Source: Nymphaea colorata (taxonomy: Eukaryota > Streptophyta > Magnoliopsida > Nymphaeales > Nymphaeaceae). From it: a stretch of 64,000 nt of DNA. The position numbers and the translations under genes are program-made. The number at the start of each line of letters is the position of its first letter. Position 1 is the stretch's first letter. Positions 55,032 through 64,000 of the stretch are shown in pieces. The notes under the pieces are model-generated. The model was not told the origin of the DNA and searched no databases. It worked only from the letters and a program-made list of their open reading frames with translations. The stretch is from positions 27,207,315 through 27,271,314 of the forward strand of contig NC_045141.1 of assembly GCF_008831285.2 (NCBI RefSeq), given 5' to 3'.

Positions 55032-56324
55032 ATTGTTCGTAATATTCGGTTGATGACTCGTACACAAATAATTTGTAAGATCAATAAATACATATATAAT
55101 TGTCTCCCGCCAGCTACTCCGTTAAATAATTTGATAATGCTGCGTGCTTCCTATCTAAATACCGCCAATTCCTTCTGTCAAGTTCAAAAGGAAATGAGTA
55201 TTCTCGATGTCGGAGTAAAAGATGAAACTATTAAAAAATTCAAAAGAACAAGGCTTACGTGACTGAATCAGACTCCTTTTAAACGAAGCAGCGAGGACCT
55301 GAGTTGTTAGCCCGAAGTGAAGTCTGAGTGTAGCACGGGGGTTAAGCTGACGGAGATAAGGACCAACATTGTCGTCGTTTAATTTTCATAGGTGCTATGT
55401 TTCCAGAACATATACATATGGGTGTAGTACTGAAGGTGACGCCACGGTACACTAACCACCCCATTCTAGCCCCTAAAGGGCAAGCGGAAGAAGGCTGGGT
55501 TTTCACTCTCATTGGGGAACGTGGAATCTACCCTAAAGATTGAACGAGATTCAGAACATTAACTTTAACATTCCATCAATATGCTTCAATCTTTTTAAGA
55601 CATATTCATAAGACACTTTTAAAGCGACCCTGAGTCTACCAAATGACCCCTAAAATTTTTTCTTTTTCGTTCCATGTCTAGAGTTACCAAAATTGGGGAC
55701 AAGGAACTGATTTGCAAGGAGTTAGTCTAATTTATTTCACTTGAAACGGTGAAGCGAAAATCTATGATTCACGTCGTATGCAAAGGTACCCAATTGCCAA
55801 GACTCCAGGCTAACTGGAGCATTTTACATTAGAAGGCATGAGGGCGTCAAAGTGCGTTTAGACTTCTTCACGTGAAAAGAGCTTGTTGATAGCCATTAGA
55901 GTGCAAACGGCTTTCTTTTAAGCCCTCTACCTCTTTCTTACTTCATATTCAGTGAAAACAACTTGCAAGTCTCGCCAATTAGAAAGGACTATCTCTAGAA
56001 AAGATCTACAGGAATGTGGAGCCAACTTAAAAGAGCTTGAGTTGTGATCGTGGGGCTGTGAGAATGTTTATGTACAACCCGCCTTCATTGACGGCTGAAC
56101 TATTGCCGCTATTCTTCACTTGATAATGTATAAAACGATGCATTATTTAGCTGTTGACAGCTTTGCATCCCCTAATTAATAATTCGCCTCCGTCAACCCA
56201 TTTTAGAATGCTCTTGTCGCCCATCTGCGTGTTTCCGAATTGTTTTGATCATTTGGTGATTGCCTTTTCCTTGGTCGGCCTACTCTAAAGCGCTCTTCAT
56301 CGATCTCTTTCTCAGTGTGTCTAC

Positions 56325-56344
56325 GAGAGAGAGAGAGAGAGAGA
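56325..56344. repeat. (GA)n microsatellite
   Basis: A GA dinucleotide run of about 20 bases. Confidence 0.9.
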
Positions 56345-58019
56345 TAGGTGAGTGAGAAAGAGAGAAATCGATACTTGCAGAGACCAAAATGTATCTCAAA
56401 GACCCAGTGCACTAGAATTAAAATTGGGCGGAGGGTGAACACCTTGGTCCGACCACGATCTGGTGATCCAACCACCATTGACGACTACATTGGAATTTGG
56501 ATTTTAAATGCTTGTTAGTTAGCTGTGTCAAATACATAGGAAATTAGATTCAAAATCATGAAGTTAACCTTTGCAACCCCACTCTCAGTTATCACGGCCG
56601 TGCAGTTCTTAGATGAATTAGCTCTTTCGTGCTTAAACTTGCTTGATTTGAAGGTTTACTGCCTACGATAGATGTATCAAAAGGAATTTGCAAGTCCACC
56701 AGTAAATGATCACAGGAAAAAAAACAGCAAATTATATACTGTTGGAAATTCCCGGCCAGTATATCTCATATTATAGTTTTAACCTACAACGATGTCTTCT
56801 TGAAATTTTCCAAAATATTCCTGTGTTTCAACACTGTTAGAAACTAAAAAATGCGTGCAGAGCAGTTTTTTCTTTCCAATACCAAAACTCTCCGGACTTT
56901 CTTCCCTCAGCTGTTGCGTTCCAAGCTCACACGGTTGGAGATTTCATGATGGTAGTCGTCACCAAAACCCCCAGGACTTGCTCCACGGACGCCAATCTCC
57001 CTTCCATTAAATACGAAGAAACACCCAGATTTTTTTTTTAAAAAGACAATTTCAGATGGGTTGAAGCAAAAGACTTAACACATAGTAAAGAAACATAGAT
57101 ATCAAGAGGAAACAGCATTTCTAAAAAGAGATTGCCTAGCGCGCCTTGCCTCCACAGGATTGCGTCGATGGGATCTCCAGATTGGTTTCAAGTGCTTGCT
57201 CTGAAATCGACGACCCCGACAGACTAAGGAAGACGATATCAAGAAATCCTTATTCATATAGGATAAAATTTCCAAACAGCTAAAGCTTGTTAAACTTTAT
57301 ATTTATACCTAAACATGAAAGCTATTTTCCTGAAACGGAGCATCTGTATATCCCACGATCTCTTGATACTTATACAAAACGCGTGTTCCACCTTAAGTTT
57401 TTGTTACTCCTGAGAGTAAGGCTAGGGTTAGAGCAGACACCTAGATGAAGATATTTATTAATGCCAACTGGAAAACGTACCCTGGTCCCAATCCAACTAG
57501 CAAAAAAAGTTTTTATATCTCGATATTTTGGTGCAGTAGGAGTAATCCATCTTTTCTGTGCTAAAGAACAAACCAGAACCAGGAACCAGGAAAAAGATTA
57601 AAAGCCAACAACTAGCTGAATCAAATTCAAAAAGCGATTTCAGATGCCTTCAATTTTATAAAAGAAGCACTTACACAGTACTTTTGCACAGCCGAAACCA
57701 ATAGTAAATAAAAACTAAGGCCATATGTACGAGGGGCAACAGAAGGTGAAGGACAATTAATATCAGTAAAGCAGAAGGAAATATTTACAAAACACATGCT
57801 TAAAGAACTTAAGTCGTTCCTCGGAACAGCAATATAATCTGATCGGCATCTTCAATCTCTGGTTTACCACAAAGGCAGCTTATCATCCAGGACGTTAAAA
57901 ATTTTGCAGAACACTGCATCTCAGCCTTGATGAAGTCTTGTCTGTGGCTATATACATATACATATACCTCAATCATGTAACGGAGCAAATTTTTCCTTTT
58001 ATATACTTCAGTTTGCTAG

Positions 58020-61000
58020 CTAGACAGTGTACACCTTCATAGTCTGCTCAATCTTAGCACGGCAAACAGGGCAGCCCCAATTCTTTGCTTTGATTTCATT
58101 CAGGCAAGACATGCAACCAGCCAAGTGACCACAAGGAATGCATGCACCTTCTATTGGAGCATCCCAGCAGATCACACATGCAGAGGAACCATCTCCGTCC
58201 TTGGATAGACCTTGACGTGAACCATCCTGTTTAGGAGGCATTTCCAGATCAACTGGGCTGCAGTCGACAGTTGGATATTGAACTGGACCTTCAGGAAGAG
58301 GTGGAGCTGAAGGAGCAAAGGATTCAGCAGCGAAAGAGGTCCCAACAATTGTGGTTTCATGCAGTTCCTGACCTTGGCAAATCTGAGTGGGCACACTGCT
58401 TGGACCTGCTTCAGATGCACCCAATCCATTGGCCTTATAGCCACTAGGCTTAGCTGGCCAGTAATCTTCATGAGTTTTTGATGTAGATGCAGGTCTGTCA
58501 TCTCCAGCTTTTGGAGGCGGAGGGACATTGCTAAGTCCCCAGCCATTGTAGCTAGGACTCCCAGCAGAGTTTCCCCAACCATTAGTGCTAATAGCTTGAA
58601 TGCTCTGGTCTGTGGTGGGAAAAGGGGGCACGTTTTCCTCCATAGCTGATTGAATTGAAGCATTGATGGCCATGGCTATCTCAAGATCCTCAGTGGAAGA
58701 TGCAACAGAGGTTGCTGGAGTGCTTATCTGTGGAGTTCCTCTGCAAGCTTCACAAAGCCTCTTGATTTGTTCCTTGTCACCCTCATTTGCAGACAAGAAT
58801 TTGAACTTAGTTCCTGTTAAAATTACACAGTAAGTATGCAGGTGACCATGAAATGACTCGTTTCCTAATGCAGACTTGGTCGAGTTCTCCAATAAAAAGG
58901 AGAAGACAACTAAGTAATTCCAGAACAGCATCAGTCTGACCATTAAAGAGCAAAACTATTGGATTATACACATAAAGGTTAACCTGACAACTGTAAAAAA
59001 GTCAATAAATTATTCATGTGGTTCTCACTCCCTGGCAGACTTGCAATCTTTCCCATCAGGTCCATGCAGATAACAAAGATTATGAGCAACTGTTAAGGTG
59101 TTCAATGTGTCCAGCAAGGTGGACTATATGGCCACCAATTGTGTCTTCCTCTCCAAGATTCCAAAAAGAAACTTCCGGAATGATAGAGTGTCAATGGCCA
59201 TTGCATTTGAAAATGCGGTTAAGTACTGTACTTCACTTTCACTTTGATTTGTTAAATTATCATTTCCTTCTGCCGAGAATTGTGATACTTCTTTGTCCGA
59301 AAGAACTTTCATGAATGTTCTTCACTTAGTGCTTAAATTGTTAAGACCTTCATTGTACTTATGGACCATGTATCTGTTATGCCGAATAAGTTTTGTGAGA
59401 TCAAGCAGAAGGAACCAATCATAAAAGTTTCACAACAAAATTTCAACTCATGGAAATCTTATGATTAATGTGCACAAAATTTTATACTCTAAATCAGAGA
59501 ACTTACTGCTATTCTTGTCAAAAATAATCAGGACAGGATCTGGGTGGTTAAGTTTTGGTTCCTCAATCTCAGACTTCCATAGTGAAATAACTGTCCGTGG
59601 CTGTGCTGTCTGTGAAACAGATGACATCACAGCATCAAAGATAAAATATCTCCAAAAAATGCAGATAAGTAATTTGAACAAAGAAAAAATTATATATGGT
59701 ACACAAATTTGCCTCATATATCATTGAAAAGATTCATACCTGTAAGCTAAGATAAACAGCAAGCTCGAACTTTTTGGGATTGGTGCGGTTACGAGAATGA
59801 GATGGTATAACCACCACCCAACTGAGAACAAAGAAATTATATTGCAGATTATTTATTATTTTGTTAGATAACTGATGCATAACCTGACTATAATTGAACT
59901 AACAAAAAATCCAAAACAAATTACTGGCCTTGGCAAGAGTTTTGCTAGATTGCAAGCCAAAGGAAATAAATGGCCATCAAGCAAATACTAACACTTTTTT
60001 TGATACCCATTGAGGTGCTAATGCCTCCAATATACCTGGTCCAGAAAGCTCCCGAACCCAACCACAGAATAGGCAGATGTGACCCTGGATAGAAGTTATT
60101 ATTAACACAAAGAAGATCAAAATTATGTATTCAATTCAATGAGCAATTTGATGCATGTAAAAGAGTTCAAAAGAAGACATGCATGCACAAATGTAAATGA
60201 GCACATACAGCCACAGATAGATGCAGCTGTGTGGAAGGATGGACAATGTAAATAGTTAGGCAGATCAATGCACAAACTTCACGGATAATTACCTCAATAA
60301 TGCGGACAACATTAATATGTCCTTTTGCCCTTGCCATGTCAAGAGGAGTTTGACAGTCATCATTCATCAACCCTGGATTAGCTGAAACAGGAAAAAGGAG
60401 CAACTTTGGAAGTTTGATAGATGACCATGACCATGTTGTCATATACAGAGGGCTCCCTTCAAAAATATTTTCCAATAAAATTTGTCAATGTAAGATACAC
60501 AAGCAATCCACGAACACACCTCCACGTGAGAGAAGTAAAAGCACTGTTCTGTCAAGGCCTCTTTTAGCAGCATGATGCAAAGGAGTTCCTCCATGAGAAC
60601 CTGAGATATTCTTGGACATGAGAAGCAACCAGCAATCGCTAGGTTTAAGAATTATAGGAGCAAATTATATGAACTATTCTAAGTTCTGTAAAGAATTTGA
60701 AACCATTAAACCTTCATCAGTAGATGTTGTTTACAAGGTTTAATGAGAAAAATATGTCCCAAACAGCCTTTCTCCACCAACACGGAGCATTCCCTGCTCG
60801 GTTCTAGTAAGTTACTTGAACAGGTCCCAAATAAGAAAGCTAGAACCCCAGAAAGAGTTTACAGTAATTGGACTTAGGGAGAAAAGAAAAAAAAAACAAC
60901 ACATACCAGGCCGGTAAGCATTCAAATTGGCACCGAGTTCAATTAGACACTCTGCTACACCTAAAAGCTCGCCCCTTGTACATGCCAGAATAAGTGGGGT

Positions 61001-62488
61001 TCTTCCATCCTTGTCTACCCGCTGCATGAAAGACACATTATCTATACAGTAAATACTTACTAATAATAGCAAATACTTCATCCAAGAAAGACACTTCAAT
61101 TAATTGAAAACAAGATACAACAATAACCAGAATAAATGGTACTCCACATAAATGCTCCTTTCTAACAAAATTCCCCCAAAAGTTCCAAACTATGAGATCC
61201 TTGTTGCGTTCACTTGCACAGTAATTATGAAAAATGAGATTGATGAAAGCAGCCATGTACAATATGATGGACTACGTACTAACAAGAAGCAACTAATGCC
61301 AAATAGGCCTTTCGAAGGTGCCAAAGTAAGAGTTAAACCATAGGATCCACATTCAGAAGCAGAAAAACTGCCGACCTTCAATGGAAAAGCCCAAAATCAA
61401 GACTGCATAGTTGGCTACACAAGTACCACCCATCATTGTCTTTCTCATGGGGTGCGGCAGTTCATTGTCTAATCGATTACTAAACCATGGGGCGAACAGG
61501 AAAAAAGCGGAAAGAAAATGGAAAGAAAAACAGTCGACCACCTCAGCATCACATTCTTCTACTAGAAGTTCAGAATTTCCTAGAACTCAGCTTCAGATTA
61601 AACTATGGAAGTCAACAGAAGAAGAAGAAGAAGAAAGTACAAACGCAATTCATTAACAAAAACAAGGAGGAATATAATTCGAAATGGTAAGCTGCATAAC
61701 TAACATAGACTACTTAGTTCATAAAACTTACTACCATGCTCAGACAATATAAGAACGAAAAGGAAAAGCAAAAGGCAACCATCAGTTATTTGACCAAGGC
61801 ATTGGCCTGTTAGCTACAGTATAATGATTCTAGAAATATTAAGATAATTTATTATGCAGCTCCGCGGACAAGCTCTCCCATCAATCAACCATCCGTCTCA
61901 ACACAATGCGCAGTAGGTATTGCAGTAGAGATGCATAATAAATCTTATCATAGCGTTTCAGTTAGACAAGACTACTGCCTCCAAATGTATAAAATGAAAC
62001 GTAGAATTTAAGGGCAAACTGCATAGAGCAACAATCAGTTCGGAGGTTTTCCTCCACATTTACCAAAAAGGATGATGATGAAAGAAGCCAATCATTCGAA
62101 ATCTTAACTTCGAAAACCAGTCACCAAATCCTAACGGTTACACACTGTCGCTTTGACAGCAGCATGGCAGGGTTTCTTCTAACGAACGGACGCCTCCAGG
62201 TAAGAAATGTGGGTAAAGCTAGGACAGAAACTTCCCCTCGCCACCCAGGAAAACAAAAAGGAATGACCAAGGAATCAACAAAAGAGAAATTCTGAAAAGG
62301 GAAAGGAAAAACAAACCTCATATGACGACCATCCGGGACATGATCAAACGGAGAAAAGAAGAGACAAAGAAAAAGAGAAACCGCACCTCGAGGTTGGCGC
62401 CCTCTCGACAAAGAGATCGAATGGCGCCGACGTTTCCAATCGTCACCTGCTGAAGCAGCAGTTCATCCTTGGATTGCTGAGCGCCCAT
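58020..62488 (-). CDS. XBAT35: XBAT35-like ankyrin-repeat RING E3 ubiquitin ligase
   Basis: A RING-type E3 ligase; Arabidopsis XBAT35 acts in ethylene-related growth and in defence or stress protein turnover. Eight exons fit in frame: 62488-62387, 61021-60907, 60600-60520, 60381-60293, 60084-59993, 59821-59740, 59609-59507, 58813-58020; 485 aa (Arabidopsis XBAT35 is about 460). The N-terminus is MGAQQSKDELLLQQV, where an N-terminal Gly is a myristoylation candidate. Ankyrin repeats cover about 37-129 (GRTPLILAC, GGTPLHHAAKRG, CQTPLDMARAKGH). A conserved middle region follows (HICLFCGW, WVVVIPS, TAQPRTVISLWKSE), then a CEAC motif (242-245), a UIM-like helix at 262-280 (EDLEIAMAINASIQ) and a C-terminal C3HC4 RING at 434-472 (CVICWDAPIEG, PCGHLAGCMSC, GCPVC). 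Exon 5 uses the donor GT|GTTAGT. No exon for the basic nuclear signal known in Arabidopsis is visible in intron 7. Assignment to the XBAT34/35 group is firm. Confidence 0.95.
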
Positions 62489-64000
62489 CCGATCCTCCGC
62501 CCCAGACTAAAGACTGAAGAAGAAGAACATCAAGTAACCAGTGTTAATTCACCCAAAAAAAATAATCTAGGGCTCTGAAAGACAGAAAGACGCAAAAGGC
62601 AGGAGACAATACGAAATTTATGAGAGGAAAAGGGGAATAGAATCACGAGAGAGGCTGTAAACGCTACGTGGGGCGTCCAATTCTAGGAAATGTTAGTTTC
62701 CATGTTTGCCTGGAAGGAAGGAAAATTGAAAGGGATTTTCAGGGGGAGGAAAGACTTTCCAGGAAGCTTCGGGTTGAATGAGAAGGATTTTTTGCTTTGT
62801 CCGCAAGAAAAAACCCTGGCTCGGTTTGATTGAAGGCTGGATCCTTTTTTTGTTTTTTCTTTTGTTTACGTCGACATCTTGTAGGGGCGGGATTGCCGGC
62901 GTTTTCAAACTTCTTTCGTCCTCAGTTTCTTCCGCGTTCTGTTCGCGTTGATCGGCAAGGCAGGTGAAAAACCTCAGCATTGACGAATTGACGCGTGAGA
63001 GCAAGCACTCGAGCATCAAGCATCCATCACGGTTTCATGCGCCTAGGTTTTACGTACGAGGGAAATGGCCGTATTAGAAAGATTTAACCCCAATCCTCCT
63101 TCCGATTTATGCGGATGATAAAGTTTGAGTCTGTTCTAACTTTACTTCTAACCGATTTGTTACCGTTTTTTATCAGATCAATTATTTTCTAATTATTGCT
63201 TTTCGTCAGTGGCGGTATGGCTAAACTTTGACATTTACAATCGGGCCTCTGTATTTGGTACGGCTAACATTTACATTCACAAACGTCGTTTATAAAAATT
63301 AGGTTTCATTACGTTGAACTTAGGTTGAGTTTGGATACGCTCTCAAAACTGATGAAAACCTCCTTGAACAGAAAGATCTGGAGTCCAACGTTCTAGCGAA
63401 GCTAGCAATATCGCTCATATTTTAGTCGTCAAGAGTCGTGAGCCCTTGGGTTGCTTTATGAGGTCAGCCGTAAAAGGCTCCAAGATCAAACTCTTCAAAA
63501 TGAAAGCACGTGAAGTGACTTAAGATCACATGTTTGATTTAGCGAAAGTAAGTTTAGAACATTTTTTAATCGATGATTACAATAAATATGATAATCATCA
63601 GAGCAATAAACAAGAAAATATAGAGCGCATCAACCGGTGCAGCAATGATCATTAATATAACAAATTATCATACCGAGGCATGGTTGCTGAAAAAATAACT
63701 ATAATTTTTTTAAAACTGAAAATCAGGGCGAAATCTAAAAAGTTGCATCCGCAAACTAAGTCATTAAATCTCGATATTTAATGAAACACGGATTTTTGGA
63801 TCACAAAGCTACGCTGAGAGGTGTAACCCTTTAGTACTTTCCTTTCAAACTTCAATCGGTATTCATGTAGCAAAAGAAAAAAAAAGGTTTTAGCTATTTC
63901 AACGTCCACCACTCTTCTGTACTCTCTACAGTATTTTATTTGTTTTTCTTGAGAGCAGAAGGCCGTATGCTAAACCACGTTCTCAAAAGAAATTAAACAA
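62489..64000. other. Upstream region of the XBAT35-like gene; no further gene seen
   Basis: The first 200 bp or so are the probable 5' untranslated region and promoter of the ligase. The open frame at 62693-63019 (-) has no domain and no family resemblance. The remaining 1 kb is AT-rich with no recognisable coding or RNA gene up to the window edge. Confidence 0.5.

Larger units (their letters stand above)
51894..57960. other. Long gene-poor region
   Basis: No intact gene is supported. It includes an exon-like minus-strand frame (53142-53405), a relatively GC-rich patch at 53790-54010 with a CCACGTG G-box core near 53956, a poly-T run at 55009-55031, a (GA)n tract at 56325-56344 and an LTR-like start (tgttggaaattccc near 56742) without a partner. 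The 138-codon frame at 54500-54916 has no domain or coding bias and is not called. Confidence 0.45.

Noticed and set aside
56742-57520. tgttggaaattccc resembling a Copia LTR start
   Set aside because: No defined 3' end, second LTR, target duplication or coding domain could be seen.
62693-63019. 108-codon minus-strand frame upstream of the ligase
   Set aside because: No similarity and no splice connection in frame to the ligase start; probably promoter/leader sequence.

Overview
The window is nuclear DNA of a flowering plant. The genes are split by short GT-AG introns, the intergenic sequence is AT-rich, there are many (CT)n/(GA)n/(TA)n microsatellites and plant-type transposon remnants, and every recognisable protein belongs to a plant family. 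The species cannot be fixed from the sequence; a non-grass, possibly early-diverging angiosperm is only a weak guess.

Layout. Bases 1-13,600 hold no confident coding gene: a decayed minus-strand reading frame of virus- or transposon-like character (320-889), a three-unit 84-bp tandem repeat (5715-5968), a likely 5' untranslated exon and long leader intron of the next gene (about 9.2-13.67 kb), and in that intron an LTR-like direct-repeat pair (10966-11766). At 13670-19741 (+) lies a complete 11-exon KDM5-type histone H3K4 demethylase (JmjN, JmjC, C5HC2 zinc finger, FYRN, FYRC; about 1250 aa). Convergent with it at 20901-24249 (-) is a three-exon arabinose-5-phosphate isomerase (SIS plus two CBS domains, 349 aa), the first committed enzyme of KDO synthesis. 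A one-coding-exon PLS-class PPR protein follows at 28390-31089 (+).

The most unusual region is 31147-33485. Starting 57 bp after the PPR stop codon is a 1.45-kb, roughly 90% identical copy of part of the demethylase gene (source 17756-19221), introns included. It is joined abruptly to a truncated, internally deleted fragment of a VIT1-like/ER-body membrane protein (MEB) gene. The copied upstream exon is broken, but the FYRN and FYRC exons keep their length, frame and splice sites.

From 33.5 to 58 kb the window is gene-poor. Its one clear gene is a single-exon, GC-rich ALOG/LSH transcription regulator (42582-43304, +). Around it are remnants of CACTA transposons (34.2-34.36 kb; 51.0-51.4 kb), a hAT-type MITE with an 8-bp target duplication nested in an older interspersed repeat (49556-49727), and simple repeats. 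The right end carries an eight-exon XBAT35-like ankyrin-RING E3 ubiquitin ligase (58020-62488, -, 485 aa).

The intact genes (chromatin demethylase, sugar-phosphate isomerase, organelle RNA factor, developmental regulator, ubiquitin ligase) are not functionally linked, as is usual for plant chromosomes. No new multi-gene system was found; the chimeric gene-fragment block is the best candidate for something undescribed.
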